A DNA stretch of 64,000 nt, taken from NCBI GenBank assembly GCA_910585595.1, contig CAJUET010000004.1, positions 62,001 through 126,000 on the forward strand. The letters are read 5' to 3'. This document shows positions 1 through 8,026 of this stretch, piece after piece. Positions within the stretch are counted from its first letter, which is position 1, and each line of letters begins with the position of its first letter. The notes under the pieces are model-generated. The model did not search any database, was not told the origin of the DNA, and saw only the letters and a program-made list of their open reading frames with translations. The DNA comes from an uncultured Christensenella sp. GTDB lineage: Bacteria > Bacillota > Clostridia > Christensenellales > Borkfalkiaceae. Position numbers and translations under genes: made by a program.

Positions 1-283
1 AAAAGACGAGGTCGGGTTTTTCTTTTTCCAAAATTTCCCGTGCGGCTTTGACCGCTTTTTTAAGGCGGAAGGGGATCGTGAGGTTTTTAAGGCTCAAAGA
101 TCGGACGAGCTTTGGGCATTCGATTTGGAAAAAGGCATAGCCTGCCTTTTCCACGAGCCCGCGCTCGATTCCGTTCGTGCCCATGTAAATAACGCGGTGG
201 GAATAGCGGAGTTCGTTCATGATCGCAAGATTGGGAACGACGTGCCCCGCGCTACCGCCGCCCGTAAAAAGAATGGTTTTCAT
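1..283 (-). CDS. murG: MurG, N-terminal part (runs off the window)
   Basis: Undecaprenyl-diphospho-muramoylpentapeptide beta-N-acetylglucosaminyltransferase, which makes lipid II from lipid I at the inner face of the membrane. Only the first 94 codons are present. They start MKTILFTGGGSAGHVVPNLA, the glycine-rich motif of family GT28 MurG, followed by a Rossmann-type beta-alpha pattern and a typical IERGLVEKAGY segment. The start is the only reasonable ATG. A TATACT hexamer (293-298) ends about 9 bases before the ATG but has no good -35 box. leuS lies upstream on the same strand, separated by a terminator. Confidence 0.9.
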   Translation of the reverse strand, partial: MKTILFTGGGSAGHVVPNLAIMNELRYSHRVIYMGTNGIERGLVEKAGYAFFQIECPKLVRSLSLKNLTIPFRLKKAVKAAREILEKEKPDLVF

Positions 284-381
284 ATCTTTTTCAGTATATT
301 CTTTTTCGGGGAATTTATTTCCGCGGGCAGCCTTAAAGCGATCATGACAACGATCGTAAACGCGATTTGTTTCGAATCATA

Positions 382-411
382 AAACAGCCCGCGCTCTTGC
401 GCGGACTGTTT
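382..411 (-). terminator. Rho-independent terminator of leuS
   Basis: A 13-bp stem (382-394 with 399-411, one mismatch) closes a 4-base loop and is followed by a short T run on the minus strand. It sits 15 bases after the leuS stop codon and separates leuS from murG. Confidence 0.75.
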
Positions 412-425
412 AACGTTTCATTTAT

Positions 426-2861
426 TTAACCGACGATCAAATTGACGAGTCTTCCCTGCACGACAATGCATTTTTTGACTTGCTTATCGCCGACGCGCTC
501 TTTTACTTCGTCGAGGGCAAGAACGCACTCTTTGATCTCTTCGTCGGAAAGACCGTTGCGGATCTTTGAGCGGAGAACGATTTTGCTGTTCACCTGTACG
601 GCGTATTCCGTTTCGTCGAGTATGAGTTTTTCTTGATCCTCTACGGGATAGTTCTGATCGAATACGGATCCTTTTCCGCCGATTTTTTCAAAGATCTCTT
701 CCGCAAAGTGGGGGGCGCAGGGCGCTAAAAGAAGCACCAGATCCTTTGCCGCCGCGCGGCAGAGCGCTACATTCTTCTTTTCAAGCGCAGAGTACTTCGT
801 CAAAGCGTTCAAAAACTCCATCATACGGGCGATTGCGGTATTGAAGGAAAATGCCTCCATGTCCTTTCTTACGCGTGAAATCGCAAAGTTCCGCGCGTAG
901 TCGAGCGCGCGCTCGTCGTCGCCGTAAAGCCCGTCGTTGCCGATTTTTCCTTCGTATGCGGAAAGTACCGTCTTTTCGATCCTGTCGAGGAATTTTGCGA
1001 TGGACTTGATCCCGTCGTCGTTCCACGGCCCGCCCTCGGTGTAGGAAAATCCGAACATCAGGTAAAGTCGGAACGCGTCCGATCCGTAGGTTTCCACATA
1101 GTCGTCGGGGGAAACCACGTTTCCGTGCGATTTGCTCATGCGGTTTCCGTCCGGTCCCAAAATAACGCCCTGATGAACGAGTCGCTTGAAGGGTTCGTCA
1201 AAGTGGAGATAACCCATATCCCGAAGCGCCTTCGTAAAGAAGCGCGCAAACAGAAGGTGCATACAGGCGTGTTCCGCGCCGCCCACATAAACGTCGACGG
1301 GCAGGAGCTTATCAACGGTCTCCGTATCGAAGGGCGCTTTTTCGTTGTGTGCGTCCGCGTATCTTAAATAGTACCAGCTCGAACACACGAAAGTATCGAG
1401 CGTATCGGGATCGCGCCGCGCTTCGCCGCCGCAAACGGGGCAGAGCGTATTCATGAACGTTTCGCATTTTTCGAGAGGGGATTTTCCGTCGGGACGGAAT
1501 TCCACATTTTCGGGAAGTCTGACGGGCAGTTCTTTGTCGGGTACGGGCACGATGCCGCAGTGAGGGCAGTGTATCATGGGAATGGGCGCTCCCCAGTAGC
1601 GCTGACGGGAAACGAGCCAGTCGCGCATACGGTAGCTGATTTTCTTGCCGCCCTTATTAAGTTTTGCAAGCTCGGTTGCGATCGCGCCCTTCGCTTCTTC
1701 GGAATCGAGCCCGTCGAACTCCATGGAGTTTACGAGGTGTCCCGTCTCCGTATAAGGTAACGGCGAATCGAGCCCCTGTCCCATGATCACCTGTTTCACG
1801 GGCAAGCCGTATTTTTCGGCAAAGGCGAAGTCCCGTTCGTCGTGCGCGGGGACAGCCATCACCGCGCCCGTGCCGTAGCTGGCGAGCACATAGTCCGCAA
1901 GGTAGACGGGAAGCTTTGCGCCCGTGATCGGGTGATAGCAGTAAGAGCCTGTGAATACGCCCGTCTTTTCACGCGCGGAAGAGAGGCGGTCGATTTCATT
2001 TGCGCGGGACGCGTAGTCGATATAATCTTCCACCGCCTGAAGATTTTCTTCGGTCGCGAGCGATTTTGCAAGCGGATGCTCGGGGGCGAGAACGACGTAG
2101 GTAACGCCGAACAAAGTATCCGGTCTCGTCGTGAAAGCACGGAAGGATCCGCCGTTTTCAAGCGTGAATTCCACCTCGCAGCCCGTAGACTTGCCGATCC
2201 AGTTTTTCTGCATGAGCTTGGTCTTTTCCGGCCAGTCGAGCGAATCGATCCCCGAAAGAAGTTCTTCGGCGTACTCGGTGATTTTAAAGAACCATTGTGT
2301 AAGATTTTTTCTTACGACCTGTGTTCCGCAGCGGTCGCATACTCCGCCTGCTGCCTGCTCGTTTGCAAGCACGGTACTGCAACTGGGGCACCAGTTTACG
2401 GGTGCCTCCTTGCGGTAGGCGAGACCCTTTTCGTAGAGGCGCAAAAACATCCATTGCGTCCATTTATAATAATCTTCCTCGCAGGTCTTGATTTCCGCCG
2501 ACCAATCGAACATAGCGCCCATCGCCTTTAACTGTTCTTCCATGGTGGCGATATTCTTTTTCGTGGATTCTTTGGGGTGCACGCCCGTCTTGATTGCATA
2601 GTTCTCGGCGGGAAGCCCGAACGCGTCGAATCCTATGGGTTGGAATACATTGTAACCCTGCATTTTTTTAAAGCGCGCGTAGGAGTCGGCAGGTCCGTAG
2701 TTGTACCAATGCCCGATATGTAACTTTGCTCCCGAAGGATAGGAGAACATTTCGAGCGCATAGAACTTGGGCTTATTCGATTTCTTATCGTAGCCTGTCT
2801 TGTTCTTTTCCCAATGGGTCTGCCATTTTTTTTCAGTTTTTTTGAAATCCATAAGATCCAC
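426..2861 (-). CDS. leuS: Leucyl-tRNA synthetase
   Basis: Class I aminoacyl-tRNA synthetase that charges tRNA-Leu; cytoplasmic. The 811 residues match the bacterial family (about 800-860). HIGH motif HIGH at residues 48-51, KMSKS variant NRMSKS near residue 574. A zinc cluster CPSC...CDRC near residue 160, the CP1 editing domain with TTRPDTLFG near residue 245, a second Cys cluster CPHC near residue 440, and the C-terminal anticodon-binding and small alpha/beta domain ending in VQGRLVNLIVG. The ATG is preceded by GTGG at SD distance and by its own promoter. No T-box was found in the short 5' leader, although many Clostridia regulate leuS that way. Confidence 0.98.
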   Translation of the reverse strand: MDLMDFKKTEKKWQTHWEKNKTGYDKKSNKPKFYALEMFSYPSGAKLHIGHWYNYGPADSYARFKKMQGYNVFQPIGFDAFGLPAENYAIKTGVHPKESTKKNIATMEEQLKAMGAMFDWSAEIKTCEEDYYKWTQWMFLRLYEKGLAYRKEAPVNWCPSCSTVLANEQAAGGVCDRCGTQVVRKNLTQWFFKITEYAEELLSGIDSLDWPEKTKLMQKNWIGKSTGCEVEFTLENGGSFRAFTTRPDTLFGVTYVVLAPEHPLAKSLATEENLQAVEDYIDYASRANEIDRLSSAREKTGVFTGSYCYHPITGAKLPVYLADYVLASYGTGAVMAVPAHDERDFAFAEKYGLPVKQVIMGQGLDSPLPYTETGHLVNSMEFDGLDSEEAKGAIATELAKLNKGGKKISYRMRDWLVSRQRYWGAPIPMIHCPHCGIVPVPDKELPVRLPENVEFRPDGKSPLEKCETFMNTLCPVCGGEARRDPDTLDTFVCSSWYYLRYADAHNEKAPFDTETVDKLLPVDVYVGGAEHACMHLLFARFFTKALRDMGYLHFDEPFKRLVHQGVILGPDGNRMSKSHGNVVSPDDYVETYGSDAFRLYLMFGFSYTEGGPWNDDGIKSIAKFLDRIEKTVLSAYEGKIGNDGLYGDDERALDYARNFAISRVRKDMEAFSFNTAIARMMEFLNALTKYSALEKKNVALCRAAAKDLVLLLAPCAPHFAEEIFEKIGGKGSVFDQNYPVEDQEKLILDETEYAVQVNSKIVLRSKIRNGLSDEEIKECVLALDEVKERVGDKQVKKCIVVQGRLVNLIVG

Positions 2862-2883
2862 TTCCGAAAAATTCTTACGTTAT

Positions 2884-2912
2884 ATTTTAATACTTCGGGC
2901 AAAGGAAGTCAA
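2884..2912 (-). promoter_or_regulatory. leuS promoter
   Basis: On the minus strand TTGACT (2907-2912), a 17-bp spacer, and TAAAAT (2884-2889). Transcription would start about 15 bases before the leuS ATG region and give a short leader, too short for a T-box. Confidence 0.7.
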
Positions 2913-2950
2913 GCGTTTGAAATCGATTGCTTTTTTCGCCTTGTCCGCAT

Positions 2951-2979
2951 AAATAATTCTTTTTATCCGGCATACAATA
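2951..2979 (+). promoter_or_regulatory. Possible sporulation-type (sigma-E/K-like) promoter
   Basis: CATACAATA at 2971-2979 fits the -10 consensus of mother-cell sigma factors (CATACAAT for sigma-E, CATAnnnTA for sigma-K), with AAATAAT at 2951-2957, 13 bases upstream, as a poor -35 match. No proper sigma-A -35 hexamer sits 17 bases upstream. Transcription would begin at about 2985, at the GTG of the next gene. Confidence 0.35.
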
Positions 2980-2984
2980 ATGTT

Positions 2985-3668
2985 GTGGAAGAAATCGTCA
3001 TAACCGAACGCAAGGAGAAAAGCTCCTACGTCACCTATATTTACAACGCGCTGATGAACGATATCGTAAGAGTCGGGGGAAAGGGGGAGCTCTGTTTCGG
3101 AGAGGAGCGGACGGCGCTAAGACTGAATCTGTCGCCCGCGCTTTTAAAGCGGCTCAAAGGCGTACTTGCCGAAATTTTGGGGATCGGTTACAAGTACGAG
3201 TTTTTGAGCAAAAATTTGCGCGTCGCCCTTTCAAAGCGGGAGAAAAAGCTTCTTGCCGCCGCACTCATTGCGGCGGACTTCGAGGGGGACAAAAGCTTTA
3301 TTTTAAGAAGGCTTCCCGATACGGGCGAATATGCGATCGACGGAATTTACGCCTTTCGCCTTGCTGCGCTGCGCGAAAAGTGGACGCATATTTTAAGCTA
3401 CGTTCCGAGCGGATTTTCCTCGGCGGATTTAACGCAGTTCTGCGAATTTTTGGTGGGGGAGAGCAGGCACAAAATTTACCTGAAAGACGGCTCGGTGTTC
3501 GGGGAGAATTTTACCCGCCTTTCAAGGAGCAGTCTCATGGGCGAGGAGAACGCGGAGACGGAAATCATTCTTTCCGACGCGGGCTTCGTGTATTGCCTTG
3601 GGGAAGTAGACGCTTCGCTTTGCGATTTCTTACAAAAGTATTTTGCGGAACGCGCCATATTTTCCTGA
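2985..3668 (+). CDS. YtxC-like protein of probable sporulation relevance
   Basis: About 227 residues, no signal peptide, no transmembrane segment. Recognition is weak: the basic amphipathic middle part and the C-terminal block (FCEFLVGES...KIYLKDGS... through ending LQKYFAERAIFS) recall the YtxC family, and ytxC lies directly upstream of thrS in Bacillus as here. The YtxC family is about 280 residues, so this would be short at its N-terminus. The start is uncertain: GTG 2985 is the first in-frame start outside leuS and has no SD; ATG 3054 is the next option. The open frame continues upstream into leuS, but that part is antisense and unlikely to be coding. Function of the family is unknown. 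Confidence 0.5.
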   Translation: MEEIVITERKEKSSYVTYIYNALMNDIVRVGGKGELCFGEERTALRLNLSPALLKRLKGVLAEILGIGYKYEFLSKNLRVALSKREKKLLAAALIAADFEGDKSFILRRLPDTGEYAIDGIYAFRLAALREKWTHILSYVPSGFSSADLTQFCEFLVGESRHKIYLKDGSVFGENFTRLSRSSLMGEENAETEIILSDAGFVYCLGEVDASLCDFLQKYFAERAIFS

Positions 3669-3685
3669 AAACAGCTTCGATTTAA

Positions 3686-3714
3686 TTGACAAATCCGAGA
3701 AAGAAGGCTACAAT
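3686..3714 (+). promoter_or_regulatory. thrS promoter
   Basis: TTGACA (3686-3691), exactly 17 bases, TACAAT (3709-3714). Start of transcription near 3721, just before the base of T-box stem I. Confidence 0.85.
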
Positions 3715-3720
3715 ACGCTT

Positions 3721-3935
3721 TGGAAAGACAAGTAGCCTTCGGACTTCTTTTTTCAGAGAGCGCCGCCCGCGGCTGAAAGGGGCGTAAAAGAAACGACCGG
3801 CAAAACCGCTTTCCCTGATAAAAGCCGAATATGAAAATGAGCGATCGGAAGGATTCCGATAATTAAGGTGGAACCGCGCGTAGAGTTATGCGTCCTTAAA
3901 TTTCCCGTCACGGGGATTTTAGGGCGTGTTTTTAT
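3721..3935 (+). ncRNA. T-box riboswitch of thrS, specifier ACC (Thr)
   Basis: The conserved T-box core TGGAACCGCG is at 3869-3878. Stem I base pairs GGAAAG (3722-3727) with CTTTCC (3809-3814); the 5' side of the specifier loop carries AGTA (3731-3734), and GCC (3735-3737) pairs with GGC (3799-3801), which leaves ACC (3805-3807), a threonine codon, as specifier. In the T-box bulge TGGA would pair with a tRNA 3' end UCCA. A terminator with a long stem (about 3891-3925) and a T run to 3935 follows. Uncharged tRNA-Thr should stabilise the antiterminator and switch on thrS. Confidence 0.93.
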
Positions 3936-4021
3936 TTTTCGGGCGGTTGCGCGGGAAATAAACGGTCGATAGCGTTATCAGAATAAACGGAGAAGATAAA
4001 AACCGAATAAAGGAGAGGGTT

Positions 4022-5929
4022 ATGAAAATTTTCTTAAAAAACGGGGACGAGCTTCCATTAAAGGACGGCGCCACGGCGAAAGACGCCTCTAAGGCGATTT
4101 CGGAGGGACTTGCGCGCGCGGCGGTCGCGGCGAAGATCAACGGCAGGCTTGTCGATCTGAGCACGCCTCTGGCGGAGGGCGACCGTCTTGAAATCGTCAC
4201 GCTCAAAGATAAAGAGGGACTCGACGTTTATCGCCACACCTGCGCGCACGTATTGGCGCAGGCGCTTAAAACGGTGTTCCCGACCTGTAAGCTTGCGATC
4301 GGTCCCGTCATCGAAAACGGCTTCTATTACGACGTAGATTTCAAAACGCCCATTACGATGGAGGACTTCTCCAAAATCGAAGCGGAGATGAAAAAGATCG
4401 TAAAAGCCGATTTCCCCGTCGAGCGCTTTACGCTTCCCAAAGAGGACGCGATTGTCTTCATGAGCAAATTTCACGAAAACTACAAAGTGGAACTCATTCA
4501 GGACTTACCCGATGGCGAGGAAATTTCCTTCTACAAACAGGGCTCTTTTACCGATCTGTGCAGAGGACCGCACCTTCCCTCCACGGGGAAACTCAAAGCG
4601 TTTAAACTCGTTTCGATTGCGGGAGCGTATTGGCGGGGAGACGAGAAGAAAAAGATGCTCACCCGTATTTACGGCACGGCGTTTGCGAAGAAAGAGGAGA
4701 TGGACGAATACTTCCAAATGCTTGAAGAAGCGAAGAAGCGCGATCACGTAAAGCTCGGCAAAGAGATGAAGCTTTTCGCGCTCATGAACGAGGGAAAGGG
4801 TTTTCCGTTCTTTCTGCCTAACGGCATGGTTTTAAAGAACGTGCTCGTCGACTATTGGCGCCAGCTTCATAGAAGAGAGGGTTACGTCGAGGTGCAGACC
4901 CCCATGATCATGACCCGCTCGTTGTGGGAAAATTCGGGGCACTGGGAGCACTATAAAGACAATATGTACACGACGAAGATCGACGGCGAGGACTGCGCTG
5001 TGAAGCCCATGAACTGCCCCGGCGGAATGCTCGTGTACAAGCTTGCGCCGCACAGCTACAAAGACCTGCCCATCCGTATGGGCGAATTGGGGCTCGTGCA
5101 CCGCCACGAGAAGAGCGGGCAACTCCACGGACTCATGCGGGTGCGTTGCTTCACGCAGGACGACGCGCATATCTTTATGACCCCCGAACAGATCACCGAA
5201 GAGATCAAAGGGGTCGTAAAGATCATCAACGAAGTATACACTCTTTTCGGTTTTAAATATCATGTAGAGCTTTCTACCCGACCGGAAGACAGCATGGGGT
5301 CGGACGAGGATTGGGAACGCGCGACCGGCGCTTTGAAAGCGGCGCTCGACGAACTCAGACTTCCCTACGTCGTCAACGAAGGGGACGGCGCGTTCTACGG
5401 ACCCAAAATCGATTTTCATCTCGAAGACAGCATCAAGAGAACGTGGCAGTGCGGAACCATTCAGCTCGACTTCCAGATGCCGCAGAGATTCGACCTTGAA
5501 TATACGGGCGAGGACGGACAGAAGCACCGCCCCATTATGATCCACCGTGTAGCGTTCGGTTCGATCGAGCGCTTTATCGGAATTCTGATCGAACACTATG
5601 CCGGCAAGTTCCCCGTGTGGCTTGCGCCCGAACAGGTCAAAGTTCTACCCGTCACCGACCGCGCGGCGGAGTATGCAAAGGAGCTCGTAAAAACGATGAA
5701 CGGCATGGGCTTGCGTGCCTCGGCGGATTTGAGAAAGGAAAAGATCGGCAAAAAGATCCTCGATGCGGAAATGGAGAAAGTGCCCTATAAGCTGATCGTC
5801 GGCGACAAGGAAGTGGAGGAGAACACCGTTTCCGTGCGTAAGCGCGGTGAAGGCGATATCGGTGCGATGGACAAGGATAACTTCTTTGCGCTCCTCAAAA
5901 AAGAGAACGACGAAAAAATTATTTTCTGA
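4022..5929 (+). CDS. thrS: Threonyl-tRNA synthetase
   Basis: Class II synthetase charging tRNA-Thr, 635 residues as usual. N-terminal TGS domain (1-60), editing domain with HTCAHVLAQAL near residue 73 and the RGPHLPSTG segment near 180, catalytic core with MNCPGGM near residue 330 (zinc-binding Cys) and motif 2 around HRHEKSGQLHGLMRVR near 360, C-terminal anticodon-binding domain with LRASADLRKEKIGKKI. The ATG has a strong SD, AAGGAGAGG. Expression is controlled by the T-box in its leader. No other gene shares the transcript upstream. Confidence 0.99.
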   Translation: MKIFLKNGDELPLKDGATAKDASKAISEGLARAAVAAKINGRLVDLSTPLAEGDRLEIVTLKDKEGLDVYRHTCAHVLAQALKTVFPTCKLAIGPVIENGFYYDVDFKTPITMEDFSKIEAEMKKIVKADFPVERFTLPKEDAIVFMSKFHENYKVELIQDLPDGEEISFYKQGSFTDLCRGPHLPSTGKLKAFKLVSIAGAYWRGDEKKKMLTRIYGTAFAKKEEMDEYFQMLEEAKKRDHVKLGKEMKLFALMNEGKGFPFFLPNGMVLKNVLVDYWRQLHRREGYVEVQTPMIMTRSLWENSGHWEHYKDNMYTTKIDGEDCAVKPMNCPGGMLVYKLAPHSYKDLPIRMGELGLVHRHEKSGQLHGLMRVRCFTQDDAHIFMTPEQITEEIKGVVKIINEVYTLFGFKYHVELSTRPEDSMGSDEDWERATGALKAALDELRLPYVVNEGDGAFYGPKIDFHLEDSIKRTWQCGTIQLDFQMPQRFDLEYTGEDGQKHRPIMIHRVAFGSIERFIGILIEHYAGKFPVWLAPEQVKVLPVTDRAAEYAKELVKTMNGMGLRASADLRKEKIGKKILDAEMEKVPYKLIVGDKEVEENTVSVRKRGEGDIGAMDKDNFFALLKKENDEKIIF

Positions 5930-5945
5930 AACCCTTAAAAAATAA

Positions 5946-5974
5946 TTGACAGAAAGGGGAAAGTCTGTTAAGAT
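5946..5974 (+). promoter_or_regulatory. infC-rpmI-rplT promoter
   Basis: TTGACA (5946-5951), 17 bases, TAAGAT (5969-5974). It lies 16 bases after thrS and starts a leader of about 135 bases. Confidence 0.85.
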
Positions 5975-5980
5975 TATAAA

Positions 5981-6104
5981 GTCAAGCAGAGGTCAACCCT
6001 TCTCTCCGCGATTGTACAGGCGACGCGGGTCGATATTTTCAAAAACGGTCTGCCGTATTTTAAGGAAATTTCACGGGTTGCGCTTTGCGCGACCCGTATT
6101 TTTG
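5981..6104 (+). promoter_or_regulatory. infC operon leader with attenuator (L20-leader type)
   Basis: The leader ends in a strong terminator: an 11-bp stem, 6073-6083 with 6087-6097, TTT loop, then TATTTTT. It stands directly in front of the infC ribosome-binding site. In Bacillota the infC-rpmI-rplT transcript is commonly attenuated by excess free L20 through a leader in this position; the position and terminator are seen, the L20 binding is inferred. Confidence 0.7.
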
Positions 6105-6118
6105 TTGAGAGGTGTAAA

Positions 6119-6634
6119 ATTATCAAAGCGCAGAATCAAGTGAACGCGGCGATCCGCGATCGGGAAATTCGTGTAATTTCTTCCACGGGAGAGATGCTCG
6201 GCATTATGACGCCGAGGGAAGCCATGCGGCTTGCGGAGGAAGAGAGCCTCGACCTCGTAAAAATTTCTCCGAACGCAGTGCCGCCCGTCTGCAAAATCAT
6301 GGACTGGGGCAAGTACAAATTCGAGCTTGCGAAAAAGGAAAAGGAAAACCGCAGGAATCAGAAGATCGTCGAGCTCAAAGAGGTGCAGCTCTCTATGACG
6401 ATCGACGTAGGCGACCTTAAAGTGAAGGAGAAGCAGGCGCGCAAATTCCTCGAGGCGGGAAACAAAGTAAAGGTTTCCATTCGTTTGAGGGGCAGGCAAA
6501 TGGCGCACTCCTCGCTTGCAAAGGACGTTATGACGAATTTTGCGGAAGCGCTCAAAGACGTCTGTTCGGTCGAAAAACCGCTCAACATGGAAGGAAGAAA
6601 CATCATTCTGATACTTGCGCCCGCGAAGAAATAA
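6119..6634 (+). CDS. infC: Translation initiation factor IF-3, ATT start
   Basis: Binds the 30S subunit, prevents early 50S joining and proofreads start codons. Typical blocks: NAAIRDREIRVI, LVKISPNAVPPVCKIMDWGK, VSIRLRGRQMAHSSLA, ending ILILAPAKK. The first ATG/GTG in frame is GTG 6140, which has no SD and would cut off the usual residues before the conserved N-A-A-I-R segment. ATT at 6119 is six bases after GAGAGG and gives a 171-residue protein of normal length. infC is known to use AUU in Escherichia coli and other bacteria, allowing IF-3 to repress itself. First gene of infC-rpmI-rplT. Confidence 0.93.
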   Translation: MIKAQNQVNAAIRDREIRVISSTGEMLGIMTPREAMRLAEEESLDLVKISPNAVPPVCKIMDWGKYKFELAKKEKENRRNQKIVELKEVQLSMTIDVGDLKVKEKQARKFLEAGNKVKVSIRLRGRQMAHSSLAKDVMTNFAEALKDVCSVEKPLNMEGRNIILILAPAKK

Positions 6635-6682
6635 TTGCGGGGAAAGCTATAAAATCAAAGAAAATAATTGGAGGACAAGGAT

Positions 6683-6883
6683 ATGCCGAAACAGAAATCG
6701 CACAGCGGTAGCAAAAAGCGCTTCTGGCTCACGGGCAGCGGAAAGGTCAACAGACCTCACGGCGGCAAGAACCACAAAGCGGAAACCAAGAACAGGAAGA
6801 GAAAGAGAAATCTTCGTCAGACGACGCTCGTTTCTTCCACGCAGGAAAATACAGTCAAGAGAATGATTCCTTATAAGGATTGA
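6683..6883 (+). CDS. rpmI: Ribosomal protein bL35
   Basis: Small basic 50S protein, 66 residues. Starts MPKQKSHSGSKKRF, the family's N-terminus, and ends VKRMIPYKD. ATG 6683 was chosen over the in-frame TTG 6668 because all family members start at MPK and a GGAGG lies 8 bases upstream. Middle gene of the infC operon. Confidence 0.98.
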   Translation: MPKQKSHSGSKKRFWLTGSGKVNRPHGGKNHKAETKNRKRKRNLRQTTLVSSTQENTVKRMIPYKD

Positions 6884-6899
6884 CGGGAGGGAATGAGAA

Positions 6900-7250
6900 A
6901 TGCGTATTAAAAGAGGCGTAAACGCCGTTAAAAAACGTAGAAAGATTTTTAAGCTCGCAAAGGGCTATTTCGGGAACAAGAGCAAGAACTACCGCATCGC
7001 GCGTGAAGCGGTGATGAAATCGCTCAACTATGCCTACATCGGCAGAAAGCGCAGAAAGCGCGATATGCGCAGCCTTTGGATCGCGCGTATCAACGCGGGC
7101 GCAAGGCTTAACGGGCTTTCCTATTCCAAACTCATGCACGGTTTAAAGGTTGCGGGAATCGAACTCAACCGCAAAGTGCTCGCAGATCTTGCAGTGACCG
7201 ACGCAAATGCGTTTACGGAACTCTGCAATAAGGCGAAAGCCGCTATCTAA
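6900..7250 (+). CDS. rplT: Ribosomal protein bL20
   Basis: 50S assembly protein, 116 residues, entirely typical: starts MRIKRGVNAVKKRRK, contains GYFGNKSKNYRIA and RDMRSLWIARINA. Last gene of the infC operon, 16 bases after rpmI with GGAGGGAATGAGA as ribosome-binding region. In Bacillota this protein is the usual repressor of its own operon. Confidence 0.99.
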   Translation: MRIKRGVNAVKKRRKIFKLAKGYFGNKSKNYRIAREAVMKSLNYAYIGRKRRKRDMRSLWIARINAGARLNGLSYSKLMHGLKVAGIELNRKVLADLAVTDANAFTELCNKAKAAI

Positions 7251-7255
7251 AAACG

Positions 7256-7281
7256 AAAAGCCTTTGAAAAAAGGCTTTTTT
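7256..7281 (+). terminator. Terminator of the infC operon
   Basis: AAAAGCCTT (7256-7264) pairs with AAGGCTTTT (7271-7279), followed by more T. It comes 6 bases after the rplT stop and 6 bases before the next start codon. Confidence 0.85.
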
Positions 7282-7286
7282 GCATT

Positions 7287-8021
7287 ATGGTAATTCAGTC
7301 TAAAAACAATCCTCTCGTAAAGGAGCTCGCCGCTTTAAGCGAAAAAAAGGGACGGAGGATCAGTGGCACGTTTCTTCTCGAAGGGGAAAAGACGGTGCGT
7401 GAATGCGTAAACTCTCCCCTTGAAATCGTGCGTCTGATCGTAAGAGAGGACTTTGCAGGCGAAACCTATGGTTATCCCTTAGTGATATTAGGGAGCGACG
7501 CGTTCCACGCGGTGTGCGAAGTGAAAACGCCGCAGGGGATCGCTGCGGAGGTGAAAATTCCCTCTTTCAAGGTCGAGCCTCCCCGAAACAGCTGTTTGGT
7601 TTTGGACGGGGTATCCGATCCTTCGAATGTGGGCGCGATTTTAAGAACGGCGGTGGCGGCAGGCTACGAAGAAGTCTATTGCATTTCCGCCGCAGACCCG
7701 TTTTCGCCCAAGTGCGTGCGGGCGAGCATGAGCGCCATATTTTATGCAAAGATCATGCAGGGCAGTCACGAAGAGGTGCTTTCCGCTTTAAAGGGCGTTC
7801 CGCTCATTGCGGCGGACATGGGCGGAGAGAACGCGTTCTTCTTTCGGACTCCCGAAAAATTTGCGCTTACGATCGGGAACGAGGGACAGGGGCTTTCAAA
7901 GATCATGCGGGAAAGGGCGGACTATACCGTATCCGTTCCGATGGGCAAGCATACGGAGAGTTTGAACGCCGCCGTTTCCGCAGGAATTTTAATGTATCAA
8001 TTCAAAAAAAATAAGGAGTAA
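7287..8021 (+). CDS. TrmH/SpoU-family RNA 2'-O-methyltransferase
   Basis: Transfers a methyl group from SAM to a ribose 2'-OH of rRNA or tRNA. 244 residues. N-terminal substrate-binding domain beginning with SKNNPLVKELAALSEKKGRR, then the SPOUT knot with motif 1 LDGVSDPSNVGAILRTA (near 110), motif 2 LTIGNEGQGLS (near 200) and motif 3 VPMGKHTESLNAAVSAGI near the C-terminus. Closest in layout to YsgA/RlmB-like proteins, which often follow rplT in Bacillota; the exact target base cannot be told. It has no clear SD, so expression may depend on readthrough of the rplT terminator or an unseen promoter. Confidence 0.93.
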   Translation: MVIQSKNNPLVKELAALSEKKGRRISGTFLLEGEKTVRECVNSPLEIVRLIVREDFAGETYGYPLVILGSDAFHAVCEVKTPQGIAAEVKIPSFKVEPPRNSCLVLDGVSDPSNVGAILRTAVAAGYEEVYCISAADPFSPKCVRASMSAIFYAKIMQGSHEEVLSALKGVPLIAADMGGENAFFFRTPEKFALTIGNEGQGLSKIMRERADYTVSVPMGKHTESLNAAVSAGILMYQFKKNKE

Positions 8022-8026
8022 TTTTT

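Noticed and set aside
1842..2531. 229-codon open frame antisense to leuS
   Set aside because: Shadow of a well-conserved gene in GC-rich codons.
2862..2984. Possible T-box before leuS
   Set aside because: The leader is too short and lacks the TGGnACCGCG core.
4832..5596. 254-codon open frame antisense to thrS
   Set aside because: Mirror of the thrS codon pattern, no SD, no protein family; thrS is certain.
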